Source: Actinomadura roseirufa
GTDB lineage: Bacteria > Actinomycetota > Actinomycetes > Streptosporangiales > Streptosporangiaceae
NCBI RefSeq assembly: GCF_900659635.1
Contig: NZ_CAACVB010000048.1
Span: 1 to 39,974 of the forward strand
Length of the DNA stretch: 39,974 nt
Direction: 5' to 3'
A model generated the notes under the pieces. The model ran no database searches. It had not been told where the DNA came from and worked only from the letters and a program-made list of their open reading frames with translations. This document shows, one piece after another, positions 1 through 6,726 of this stretch. Position 1 is the stretch's first letter. Each line of letters opens with the position of its first letter. A program made the translations under genes and the position numbers.

Positions 1-54
1 GACCAGGGCCTTACGCCCCTGCGGCTTGCGGTTCAGACGAATCTCGAAGGCCAT
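1..54 (-). CDS. IS30-like transposase, N-terminal fragment at window edge
   Basis: Only the first 18 codons lie in the window, reading MAFEIRLNRKPQGRKALV from an ATG at 54. Several actinobacterial IS30-family transposases begin with a stretch of the form x-LNRKPQGRKAL followed by a helix-turn-helix. I recognise that from memory; no catalytic residue is visible. The bases between this start and about position 100 (ATGTTGCGACGACTC) resemble an IS30-type terminal repeat in containing TGTTGCGACGAC. The gene would be transcribed out of the left edge. The duplicated gene that follows loses its homology to its sister just beyond this point, which supports an insertion. Confidence is limited by the short length. 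Confidence 0.45.
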   Translation of the reverse strand, partial: MAFEIRLNRKPQGRKALV

Positions 55-59
55 CGCAC

Positions 60-103
60 TCCCTGGTCAGGGATGTTGCGACGACTCCTCGAATCCGCCT
101 GGG
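60..103. mobile_element. Probable terminal end of an IS30-like element
   Basis: This stretch lies between the transposase-like start and the point (about 104) where homology to the second copy of the A gene begins. It contains TGTTGCGACGAC, similar in character to IS30-family terminal repeats. The exact tip and any target duplication cannot be fixed because the other end lies outside the window. Confidence 0.35.
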
Positions 104-118
104 CGGCTTGGGGGGCTA

Positions 119-388
119 ATGTCCAGGCTGCACGCCTACGGGCTGGAGACCACTTTGCGGCGGTGCGGGTTGACCGTGGTCAATGCGAGGGTGGCGGGGT
201 GTTGTGCGGAGGTGCCGCATCCGGCGGACACGGTCACGTGCAAGGCGCGTGAGGACGACGGCGGGCGGGCGTGGTTCTTCACGTCCTGGGGCGAGCCGAT
301 CGCCGAGGCCGACCGCATCGTGGACGCGGCGCTGATCGTGGCCACCACTCTCGGCACGCCGACCGAACATGGGTGCGCCGGTGAGTGA
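119..388 (+). pseudogene. Unknown Cys-rich protein A, copy 1, 5' end lost to an IS
   Basis: Not a family I can name. From the ATG at 119 it encodes 89 residues nearly identical to the carboxy-terminal part of the 2368-2730 protein. They share CC followed by PHPADT and TCKAREDDGG, then WFFTSWGEPIAEAD, and a final amphipathic helix. In the sister copy about 31 further residues precede this ATG; here that segment is replaced by IS-like sequence, and the only upstream in-frame start is a TTG inside the IS region. Translation from 119 could still yield a shortened protein, so a functional short form is possible. It overlaps B by 20 nt. Confidence 0.6.
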
Positions 389-698
389 ATCCGAGCGTGG
401 ACGCTGGGGGACGGGTGACGCGGCAGAGCCCCCCGCGTCCACTTCACCCGGCGAGCGATTGACCGAACTCGCGCTACTGGTGAGCCGGCGATTCTCCAAT
501 GTTGCGCCGATCCTGCCGCACGGGACCGAGATTCTGCATCTCATCCGCTCCGGAAAAGGACCCCACTACGTCGTCTGGGCCCGCCACCGCTGCGCCTACC
601 TCTGGTACTGCGGACCCGACCACGGCGCACAGATCGGCACGACCGCCAACCAGGCCGCCGAGACCATCGGCCGGACGCTCGGCCTGCCGCCCGCCTGA
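369..698 (+). CDS. Unknown protein B, copy 1 (109 aa)
   Basis: Unrecognised family. After a Ser/Pro/Gly-rich linker (residues 1-28) comes a compact domain, residues about 30-109. It includes PILPHGTEILHLIRSGKG, then HYVVWARHRCAYLWYCGPDH, and a final helix rich in Ala. The ATG at 369 overlaps the end of the A gene by 20 nt, so the two are probably translationally coupled. The domain layout (strand-rich middle, terminal helix) resembles that of A, so the pair may be distant relatives acting together. The paralogue at 2711-3040 differs mainly in the linker. The nearby XRE regulator suggests a regulated accessory module, but I see no basis for a function. Confidence 0.75.
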   Translation: MGAPVSESERGRWGTGDAAEPPASTSPGERLTELALLVSRRFSNVAPILPHGTEILHLIRSGKGPHYVVWARHRCAYLWYCGPDHGAQIGTTANQAAETIGRTLGLPPA

Positions 699-725
699 CA
701 CACCACACGAACCGCCCAGACCGAC

Positions 726-771
726 GCGGTGGTGCGGGTCGACGCCGCCCCCGAAGTCCCCGCACCGCCGC
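726..771 (+). terminator. Hairpin after B copy 1
   Basis: A 13-bp stem (726-738 with 759-771, one G-U pair) with a 20-nt loop lies just past the B stop codon. The same hairpin is conserved after copy 2 at 3068-3113. There is no U-tract, which is usual in high-GC actinomycetes. Confidence 0.6.
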
Positions 772-1035
772 GCCCTTCGTGCAAACGAACCTCGCCAGCT
801 CTGTGGGCATCTGGCTGCAGGCAGGCGGCGCTTTCGGAGCCATGTCGGGCGTCGCCTGTGCGTGGTCGCGTGGGTTCCGGGCGTACGAGACGGGATGCAC
901 CCCCAGAGCGGAGTTCGTTCACCCCACAATGAACTCACCATCGCACGCAGCCAGTTGCCCCTGGTTCCGGAGACGTAGCGATTGTCGCCGCGTACGGTGT
1001 GGGGAGGGCACTGGGGACGACGACAGAAGGTCGCC
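772..1035. other. Intergenic region before the XRE regulator
   Basis: No protein gene is supported here. It holds the end of the A-B duplication (to 799) and a 36-bp element at 861-896 that matches 6473-6508 at 31 of 36 positions. It also holds a GAGTTC/GAACTC inverted pair around 910-935, which could be part of the regulator's own control region. AGAAGG near 1025 is the likely ribosome binding site for the ATG at 1036. Confidence 0.4.
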
Positions 1036-2238
1036 ATGGCTGGACCCGTGGACGATGGGGCCCGCTCCATCGGAGAGAACGTCCGTGCGGCACGGCGCGC
1101 GACCGGCAAGAGCCTTGAGGCCGTCGCCGGCTTGATCGGCCGGTCCAAAGCGTGGCTTTCGAAGGTCGAGAACGGCAAGACCCGGTTGGAGCGTCGCTCC
1201 GACATCGCGGCGCTCGCCTCCGCGCTGGAGGTGTCGGCGGACTATTTGATGGGCGGCCCGACTCCGGAGGTGCGGCCCGAGCGTCGCCACTACAACCTGA
1301 TGGGCTTGCAGAGAGTCCTGCTCGACTCCTCCCCCGGCGACCCTCCGGACATCCCGGCACGCCCCATCGATGTATTGCGCGCCGAGGTCGCGGCTGCCGA
1401 TGCCGCCTTGCTCGTGGCGGACTACGCGACTGTGGCCCGGGTCCTGCCGGATGCGATCGGTGAGTTGTTCGTGCACTCTGCGACAGCGGAGGGGCCGGTA
1501 CGAGACCTCGCGCTCCAGCTGGTCGTCCAGGCGTGCGGGTCCGATGCGACGTGCACGCTCCGGCATTTGGGGGAGGTCCACTTGGCGTGGATCGCCGGAG
1601 AACGCGGGCAGCAGGCGGCCGACATGCTCGATGACCCGATCTGGAAGGGTGCGGCGGCGTTCGGACGGGCACACGCGCGGAGTTCGACGAACCGGCCTCG
1701 GGCGCTCATGCTGACGCCTGACATCGCCGATGGGCTCGAGCCGTTCATCGGCGATGATCGCTTCGGTCATCAGGTCTACGGCATGTTGCGGCTGAGCAGT
1801 GCACTCGCCTGCCAGATCAACGGCGATGACCGGGCGGCCGCCGACCATGCGGCGGACGCGGCGCGCTCAGCCGAGCGTCTGGGCGAAGACCCCGGGGCCT
1901 TCGAGCTGTTCGGACCTGCGAACACCGGCGTGTGGCGGGCCTCTCTCGCCGTTGAAGCCGGAGAACCCGCCGCCGCGCTCGCCCATGCCGATGGGGTGGA
2001 GCCTCGGGCCTTGCCCTCGAGGAACCGGCGGGCCGCCCTCCTGTTGGAGCGTGCTCGCGCCCGCGCGATGCTCGGGCATCACTCGGACGCCGTCACCCGT
2101 GAACTACTGCAAGCCGAACGGCTTTCGCCCCAGCAGGTGCACCATCACCCGCTTGTACGGGAGCTGGTGCGGGACATGCTTCGGCGCACGGGCGGTCGGA
2201 CGTTGCGTGGCTTGGCGTGGCGCATGAGCTTGCTCTGA
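1036..2238 (+). CDS. XRE-family helix-turn-helix regulator
   Basis: This 400-residue protein has a typical Cro/CI-like helix-turn-helix near residues 10-70. KSLEAVAGLIGRSKAWLSKVENGKT contains the recognition helix, followed by the usual SADYLMGG end. The remaining 320 residues are all-helical and rich in Ala, Arg and Leu, with TPR-like repeats (for example LHLGE, RAAADHAADAARSAERLG). Such long XRE proteins are common in actinomycetes and are thought to be regulators with a ligand- or partner-binding helical body. The ATG at 1036 was chosen over an earlier GTG because AGAAGG precedes it and the helix-turn-helix begins soon after. It lies between the two A-B copies and ends 130 nt before A copy 2, so regulation of A-B is the natural inference. 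Confidence 0.88.
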   Translation: MAGPVDDGARSIGENVRAARRATGKSLEAVAGLIGRSKAWLSKVENGKTRLERRSDIAALASALEVSADYLMGGPTPEVRPERRHYNLMGLQRVLLDSSPGDPPDIPARPIDVLRAEVAAADAALLVADYATVARVLPDAIGELFVHSATAEGPVRDLALQLVVQACGSDATCTLRHLGEVHLAWIAGERGQQAADMLDDPIWKGAAAFGRAHARSSTNRPRALMLTPDIADGLEPFIGDDRFGHQVYGMLRLSSALACQINGDDRAAADHAADAARSAERLGEDPGAFELFGPANTGVWRASLAVEAGEPAAALAHADGVEPRALPSRNRRAALLLERARARAMLGHHSDAVTRELLQAERLSPQQVHHHPLVRELVRDMLRRTGGRTLRGLAWRMSLL

Positions 2239-2243
2239 CAGGG

Positions 2244-2259
2244 GTTTCAGCCCTGAAAC
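2244..2259 (+). terminator. Small hairpin after the XRE gene
   Basis: GTTTCA-GCCC-TGAAAC gives a perfect 6-bp stem starting 5 nt past the stop codon. It is weaker than the other hairpins of this window, so it may attenuate rather than stop transcription into the A-B pair. Confidence 0.4.
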
Positions 2260-2367
2260 AACTCTCCGCACTTCCGCTTTTACGTTCTGTGGCGTCAGAC
2301 GCAGAGCGACCCGGGCCGGTGCGCCAACACCGGGGTTCCCGGGCCTGGCCGGAAACGGAGTCCGGTT

Positions 2368-2730
2368 ATGGGCAGGGTAAGCGAAGCGGGCGAGTCGGGC
2401 ACGAGTGAGTGCCCCGACGGCACCGATCATCCGGACGCCTACGCGCGGCTGGGCGCGTTGATGTCCAGATTGCACATCTACGGATTGACGACGGTGCTGC
2501 AGCGGTGCGGCTTGACCGTGATCAATCCGAAGGCGGTGGGGTGTTGTCCGGATGTGCCGCACCCGGCGGACACGATCACGTGCAAGGCGCGTGAGGACGA
2601 CGGCGGGCGGTCGTGGTTCTTCACGTCGTGGGGTGAGCCGATCGCCGAGGCCGACCGCATCGTGGACGCGGCGCTGATCGTGGCCACCACTCTCGGGGCG
2701 CCGATGAAGCATGGGTGTGCCGGTGAGTGA
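2368..2730 (+). CDS. Unknown Cys-rich protein A, copy 2 (120 aa, intact)
   Basis: This is the intact version of the protein truncated at 119-388. The first 30 residues are acidic and probably flexible. The core, residues about 30-120, has RCGLTVINP, a GCC motif with a third cysteine in ITCKAREDDGG, and WFFTSWGEPIAEAD before a terminal helix. The three cysteines could bind metal or form a redox pair, which is inference only. The ATG at 2368 has GGAG upstream; an internal ATG at 2461 is conserved in copy 1. It overlaps B by 20 nt. I cannot assign a function. Confidence 0.78.
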   Translation: MGRVSEAGESGTSECPDGTDHPDAYARLGALMSRLHIYGLTTVLQRCGLTVINPKAVGCCPDVPHPADTITCKAREDDGGRSWFFTSWGEPIAEADRIVDAALIVATTLGAPMKHGCAGE

Positions 2731-3040
2731 GTTCGGGCGTGGACGCGGGGGGACGGGTGACGCGGCAGAGCCCCCCGCGTTCACTTCACCCGGAGAGCGA
2801 TTGACCGAACTGGCGACCCTGCTGCGTAGGCGGTTCGCCGGCATCGCGCCGATACTGCCGCGCGGGACGGAGATCCTGCATCTCATCCGTTCCGGCAAAG
2901 GGCCGCACTACGTCGTCTGGGCCCGGCACCGCTGCGCCTACCTCTGGTACTGCGGGCCCGACCACGGCGCCCAGATCGGCACGACCGCCGAACAGGCGGC
3001 CGAGCAGATCGGGCGGGTGCTCGGCCTGCCGCCCGCCTGA
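2711..3040 (+). CDS. Unknown protein B, copy 2 (109 aa)
   Basis: Paralogue of 369-698, identical over most of residues 50-95, including LHLIRSGKGPHYVVWARHRC and the following YLWYCGPDHGAQIGTT. It differs more in the amino-terminal linker and in the stretch after GERLTELA. The ATG lies 20 nt inside the end of A, so coupling is likely. It has no signal peptide or membrane segment, so it is cytoplasmic. Function unknown. Retention of both copies beside an XRE regulator suggests a small regulatory or antagonist module. Confidence 0.78.
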   Translation: MGVPVSEFGRGRGGTGDAAEPPAFTSPGERLTELATLLRRRFAGIAPILPRGTEILHLIRSGKGPHYVVWARHRCAYLWYCGPDHGAQIGTTAEQAAEQIGRVLGLPPA

Positions 3041-3067
3041 CCACCACGCAAGCCCCTTCAGACCGGC

Positions 3068-3113
3068 GCGGTGGTGCGGGTCGACGCCGCCCCCGAGGTC
3101 CCCGCACCGCCGC
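3068..3113 (+). terminator. Hairpin after B copy 2
   Basis: Same 13-bp stem as at 726-771 (3068-3080 with 3101-3113, one G-U pair), 20-nt loop. The stem is preserved between the two copies, which supports a role as the A-B terminator. Confidence 0.6.
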
Positions 3114-3137
3114 GCCCTTCCAGCAAGCGAACATCAC

Positions 3138-3224
3138 GAGCGCCGTAGCCTCGTCCTCACCACTGGGGATTCGTACCAGTTCGCCGAGGCCGAGAACGGC
3201 GGCGGCACCCTGCTGGTCGGCTGA
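3138..3224 (+). pseudogene. Possible 3' fragment of a transposition helper gene
   Basis: Immediately after the end of the duplication a frame reads ERRSLVLTTGDSYQFAEAEN, then GGGTLLVG and a stop at 3222-3224, with no start of its own. It looks like the tail of a longer protein. The wording TTGDSYxxAEA recalls the carboxy terminus of IstB-like ATPases of IS21 elements, but 28 residues are too few to be sure. Confidence 0.25.
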
Positions 3225-3369
3225 ACGCTCGATGGCCATGGGGCATCCGAGCTCGTGGCGTCCGGCGAGCGGGCTTGAAGACCGGCGGAGTGTCGAGGCC
3301 CTGGCCGTTCCGGTGGCGAAGCCGGTGAGTCGAGGCGTTCTGAACCTGGTGGTGGAGCGGACGAACGGG
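3225..3369. other. Intergenic, no supported gene
   Basis: Between the fragment above and the stop codon of the DUF4240 gene I see no gene, strong hairpin or repeat. Short frames on both strands have no ribosome binding site or recognisable content. Confidence 0.4.
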
Positions 3370-3957
3370 TCAGATCGGGGCGCGGCCAAGGAAGAGGCGC
3401 GCCAATCGCGGAAGCCGGGCGTGCATCTCCGCGGCGTCCTCGAAATCGAAGTCCTCGCCCATGTGGGCTGGTTCGCGCTCCGCCTGGGGACCGAGGAACT
3501 CGTCGTAGTCGTCGTAGAAGATGCAACCGTCGTCGTCGCCATGAATCCGCCCGTAGGCGTCGGAGGGCGCATAGTTGACCATCTCGGTGAACAGCGCCCG
3601 GTCACGGCCTTCGGCTGCCGCGGTGATGATGTCCGGGTGTTCGGCGAGGGCATCGGGTGAGGCGACGACCCGTTCGTACCAGTCACGGCCCTGCGCGATC
3701 AGTCCGGCACGGAAGTCCATGAAGGAGTCGTCCGAGCAACCTCCACCGATCAGGTAGCCGGCGGCCCACACGTCCCAGCGGAAGATCGCCGTGTCGAGTT
3801 TCTCGAAGCATCGCTGGTATTCGAGGACCGCCTGCTTCGAGGTCGCGGCCAGCGCGTCGGCCAGCGCCGTTGCGACGGCTTGGTCTGGATCATCTGTGGA
3901 CGAGGCCGCGTTCGTGCGAGCGGCCTCGATGATGTTCCAGAAATCGGTGATGTCCAC
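3370..3957 (-). CDS. DUF4240 domain-containing protein
   Basis: This 195-residue protein starts at a GTG preceded by GGGAGGG. It begins MDITDFWNIIEAARTNAASS and continues with the features of DUF4240. These are an early FW motif, a helical middle (LEYQRCFEKLDTAIFRWDVWAAG), then FMDFRAGLIAQGRDWYERVV and PDIITAAAEGRD. The family is widespread in actinomycetes, of unknown function and often found near toxin/immunity or regulatory genes. The last 70 residues are acidic (DDDGCIFYDDYDEF) and end in a basic helix. No signal peptide or membrane segment. It stands alone, separated from the sigma factor by about 200 nt that contain no obvious site. Acidic SUKH-like or immunity behaviour is conceivable but unproved. 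Confidence 0.85.
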   Translation of the reverse strand: MDITDFWNIIEAARTNAASSTDDPDQAVATALADALAATSKQAVLEYQRCFEKLDTAIFRWDVWAAGYLIGGGCSDDSFMDFRAGLIAQGRDWYERVVASPDALAEHPDIITAAAEGRDRALFTEMVNYAPSDAYGRIHGDDDGCIFYDDYDEFLGPQAEREPAHMGEDFDFEDAAEMHARLPRLARLFLGRAPI

Positions 3958-4154
3958 GGCTGCACCCTCCCACCCGGTGCTGACATGTGGAGGCCGCGGT
4001 TGGCCGTGAGGTTGCGGCCGGTCGTCGTGAAAGGGGGCATGGGGAGGTCGGCGATCCGGGTGGTCCGCTGGTCGATCTGGGCAAAGCGCCGACGGGGGGT
4101 GATCTGCGGTCCTTCGACTGGCCGAGCAGGACGGGTGCGGGGGGCCGTGGTGGG

Positions 4155-5150
4155 TCAGGGGGCGAGTGTGTTGGGGAAGTCGAATGTGGCGGTCAGTGCG
4201 GGGTCGTGGAACTTGATCACGCGGGAGACGCCGGTGGCGGTGGGGGTCAGTACCACGATGCCGTCGGCGCGGAATTCGCCGTTGGCGTCTCGGTGGTAGA
4301 CGGCGGCGGCGGGTTGGCCGTTGGCCGTGGTGGCGATCATCCGCCAGTCGCCCGGCGTGCCCAGCACGTGGGCGTCGAGCATGTGGACGCACGTCGCCCG
4401 GCCCGCCTGCCATTCGCGGAACGGCGTCGCCTCCAGTGTGGCGTCCGCGCGGAGTACCTGTTCCAGGAGGCCGGCATCGGAGCGTTCGAAGGCCGCGATG
4501 TAGCCGTCGAGCAGCGCGCGCGCCCGTTGGTCGGTCGGTTCGAGCAGGTCCCTCGGCTCGGGTTCCAGTTCGTCCAGCCGGGCACGGGCGCGCTGCAGGC
4601 CGCTCTTGACCGCCGCCGTGGTGGTACCGAGGATCTCCGCGGTCTCGGCCGCCGAGAACGCCAGCACCTCGCGCAGGAGGAGGATCGCGCGCTGGCGGGA
4701 GGGCAGATACTGCAGGCCGGCGATGAGCGCCAGCCGCAGCGACTCGCGTTCGACCACCACCGCGGCCGGATCGTCGGCGGGCGGGGCGATCCAGGCGTCC
4801 GGTAGCGGTTCCAGCCATGAGACCTCGCCCGGCGCGACCGGGCTCGGCGGGCGGTCGGGCCCGTCGGACGGGCCCGCCAGTCCTGAGGGCAGCACCCGGA
4901 TCGGGCGCGGCTTCAACGCCGTCAGGCAGACGTTGGTGGCGATCTTGTAGAGCCAGGACCGTACCGACGCCCGGCCCTCGAATCCGGAGTAGGACCGCCA
5001 CGCCCGCAGGTAGGTCTCCTGCACCAGGTCCTCGGCGTCGTGGGCCGAGCCGACCATGCGGTAGCAGTGCGCCAGCAACTCCCGGCGGAACCGCTCGGTC
5101 TCGGCGGTGAACCGGTCTCGGTCCGGTGCCGTCCGCGGATCCGGTGTCAC
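4155..5150 (-). CDS. ECF RNA polymerase sigma factor with SnoaL-like C-terminal domain
   Basis: The 331 residues contain sigma region 2 (about 20-90: LLAHCYRMVGSAHDAEDLVQ, then SWLYKIATNVCL). Region 4 follows (about 140-200: LPSRQRAILLLREVL, then SAAETAEILGTTTAAVKSGL). After it comes a SnoaL/NTF2-like domain (about 205-331) in which PFREWQAGRA and MIATTANGQPAAAVYH are recognisable. This is the SigG/SigJ-like architecture (TIGR02960-type), where the tail is thought to regulate the sigma part in place of a separate anti-sigma factor. It starts at a GTG with little leader: TAGGCT lies 6 nt upstream and may be the -10 of a leaderless transcript. It follows the quinone oxidoreductase gene by 53 nt on the same strand, so co-transcription is possible. 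Confidence 0.93.
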   Translation of the reverse strand: MTPDPRTAPDRDRFTAETERFRRELLAHCYRMVGSAHDAEDLVQETYLRAWRSYSGFEGRASVRSWLYKIATNVCLTALKPRPIRVLPSGLAGPSDGPDRPPSPVAPGEVSWLEPLPDAWIAPPADDPAAVVVERESLRLALIAGLQYLPSRQRAILLLREVLAFSAAETAEILGTTTAAVKSGLQRARARLDELEPEPRDLLEPTDQRARALLDGYIAAFERSDAGLLEQVLRADATLEATPFREWQAGRATCVHMLDAHVLGTPGDWRMIATTANGQPAAAVYHRDANGEFRADGIVVLTPTATGVSRVIKFHDPALTATFDFPNTLAP

Positions 5151-5203
5151 GCCGCGAGCCTATGACGGCGACACGTCTGGGTGTGGTCCACGTGCCGACG
5201 CGA

Positions 5204-6196
5204 TCAGGGCAGCAGGGCCAGTTTGCCGACGGTGGCCCTGGCTTCCAGCTCCGTCAGCGCTTTGGGTCCGTCGGCCAGTTCGTAGACGGTCGGCCGGGTG
5301 GGGGCGAGCACGCCGGCCGCGATCAGCGCGGACAACTCGCCCATCAGCTCACCGAAGATCTGTGGTGCGGCCTGCATCAGGACGCCGATATTGAGGCCGA
5401 TGACGTGGACCTGGTGCTTGTACACCAGCTCCCAGTTCGTGAGCGGGGCTTCGCCGCCCGCCATGCCGTAGACGATGACCCGGCCGGTGACCCGCTTGGC
5501 CACGGCCAGACTGACTTCGAAGCCGGCGCCGCCGGCCGACTCAAGAACCAGATCGACGCCGGACCCGCCGGTCAGTTCCATCACCTCGGCGGCGAGGTCG
5601 CCGCCGAGCGAGTCCAGGACGTGGTCGGCTCCCAATGCCAGCACCGTCTCGTGCTTGCCCGGCGAGGCGGTGGCGATGACCGTCGCACCGTAGTGTTTGG
5701 CCATTCTCACCGCGGCCTGGCCGGTCCCGCCCGCCGCGGCGTGGATCAGCACGACTTGCCCGGCGGCGATGCCCCCCAGGGGCTTGAGCGCGGCCAGCGC
5801 GGTCGGCCAGTTCACGACCAGGCCCAGCGCCTGCTGCTCCGTCCAGCCCGCTGGCACCGGCACCGCAGCGGCCGCGGGCAGGACCATGTACTCGGCGAAG
5901 GCGCCGGATCCGACGCCGACGACGCGCGCGCCCAGCTGCGGGACGGTCACCGCCTCGCCCACCGCGACGACCTCACCGGCGGCCTCGAAACCCGCCGGAT
6001 ACGGTGGCCGCGGACCGCCCGCGAACGTCCCATGGGCCTTGGAGACGTCGGCGAAGTTGACCCCGGCGGCGGTGACGCGGATCAGGACCTCGCCCCGGCC
6101 GGGGCTCGGCACCGGCGCGTCCGTGATCAGACGCATGTCCTGCGGGCCGTCGAGGGAGGTCTGCCGCAGCGCGCGCATGGTCGTGGGAATGCCCAT
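5204..6196 (-). CDS. Zinc-free quinone oxidoreductase (MDR family)
   Basis: A medium-chain dehydrogenase/reductase of 330 residues. The GroES-like half (about 1-125) has GEVLIRVTAAGVNFADVSKA and PAGFEAAGEVVAVG. The NADPH-binding half has HAAAGGTGQAAVRMAKHYGA around residues 150-170. The zinc-ligand cysteines of alcohol dehydrogenases are absent, as in quinone oxidoreductase/QOR relatives, which reduce quinones or enones with NADPH. The ATG at 6196 follows AAAGG. The downstream neighbour is an ECF sigma factor, so a stress-linked role is plausible. The natural substrate cannot be read from sequence. Confidence 0.92.
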   Translation of the reverse strand: MGIPTTMRALRQTSLDGPQDMRLITDAPVPSPGRGEVLIRVTAAGVNFADVSKAHGTFAGGPRPPYPAGFEAAGEVVAVGEAVTVPQLGARVVGVGSGAFAEYMVLPAAAAVPVPAGWTEQQALGLVVNWPTALAALKPLGGIAAGQVVLIHAAAGGTGQAAVRMAKHYGATVIATASPGKHETVLALGADHVLDSLGGDLAAEVMELTGGSGVDLVLESAGGAGFEVSLAVAKRVTGRVIVYGMAGGEAPLTNWELVYKHQVHVIGLNIGVLMQAAPQIFGELMGELSALIAAGVLAPTRPTVYELADGPKALTELEARATVGKLALLP

Positions 6197-6472
6197 TGAA
6201 GATCGGCCTTTCGTTCTCGGCGTCCGTGAGAGGGCGACCGGCCCGTCGCGCGGGCCGCGCCTCCCCCATGTAGACCTCGGCCACCGCTGAAAGGAATCGA
6301 CCGGCCCCATCCGCAGATCCCCTTCGACGGTCGGGGCAGCCTGTCCGGTGCCCGCGACGACCTGAAGCCAGCGATCAACGCTGGGCTCGTCCCCGACCCG
6401 GCGGGCCGCTCGCGGGACCCGAGAAACGCCGTGAAAGGCGGGGCTCCGGACCCCTGTCGGGGGTTGCTCGTT
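6197..6472. other. Intergenic divergent region
   Basis: This is the space between the divergent quinone oxidoreductase and the UVR-motif protein. It contains a short CCCC-TGTC-GGGG hairpin near 6452-6463 but no clear promoter or gene. The last part (6473-6508) carries the shared 36-bp element. Confidence 0.35.
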
Positions 6473-6508
6473 CGTGGTTGCGTGAGTTCTGGGCGTCCGA
6501 GAGGGGAT
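6473..6508 (+). repeat. 36-bp element shared with 861-896
   Basis: Positions 6473-6508 match 861-896 at 31 of 36 positions without gaps and in the same orientation. Here the element ends in GAGAGGGGAT, 4 nt from a GTG start, so its right end doubles as a ribosome binding site. The other copy is 140 nt before the XRE start. Origin and function unknown. Confidence 0.5.
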
Positions 6509-6512
6509 AACG

Positions 6513-6716
6513 GTGACTGCACCACTGGACCTCGGTCCGTACACGGGGCGGGGACGCGCCGTGGTGGAGCTGGAGTTGCCGCCCACGCTTCAGGGGTTGC
6601 CGCGGCGGCTCACCGATCTTCGGCGGCTCAAGGACGAGGCCATCGAGGCACATGACTTCGAGCACGGCGCCGAGATACGGGGGATGCTGCATCAGGGTCA
6701 CGGGACCGCGGGATGA
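6513..6716 (+). CDS. Small UVR-motif protein
   Basis: A 67-residue protein starting at a GTG with GAGAGGGG upstream. Its second half, RLKDEAIEAHDFEHGAEIRGML, fits the UVR motif (LKxxAIxxxDFExAAxxRDxI) of UvrB/UvrC, ClpC-type ATPases and small adaptors, which mediates protein-protein contacts through a short helical hairpin. The first half is proline-containing and unrecognised. It is too small to be a repair nuclease, so an adaptor role is more likely. The downstream RibD-C reductase begins about 10 nt later with its ribosome binding site inside the stop region, so the two are probably one operon. Confidence 0.7.
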   Translation: MTAPLDLGPYTGRGRAVVELELPPTLQGLPRRLTDLRRLKDEAIEAHDFEHGAEIRGMLHQGHGTAG

Positions 6717-6726
6717 GGTGAACGTG

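Larger units (their letters stand above)
104..799 (+). repeat. A-B unit, copy 1 of a 696-bp duplication
   Basis: From 104 to 799 the sequence aligns without net length change to 2446-3141. It covers the A gene (5'-truncated here), the overlapping B gene and a terminator-like hairpin. Identity stays high over the 3' half of A and most of B and falls in the B amino-terminal linker. The copies are separated by an XRE regulator gene. Confidence 0.85.
2446..3141 (+). repeat. A-B unit, copy 2 of a 696-bp duplication
   Basis: Second copy of the duplicated block, the same length as 104-799. Both coding regions are preserved, with mostly synonymous or conservative changes. This argues for selection on the proteins rather than recent neutral duplication. 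Confidence 0.85.

Noticed and set aside
26..118. Upstream extension of the first A gene from a TTG at 26
   Set aside because: It runs through the IS-like end, has no ribosome binding site, and does not resemble the sister protein before the conserved RLG-x-LMSRLH stretch.
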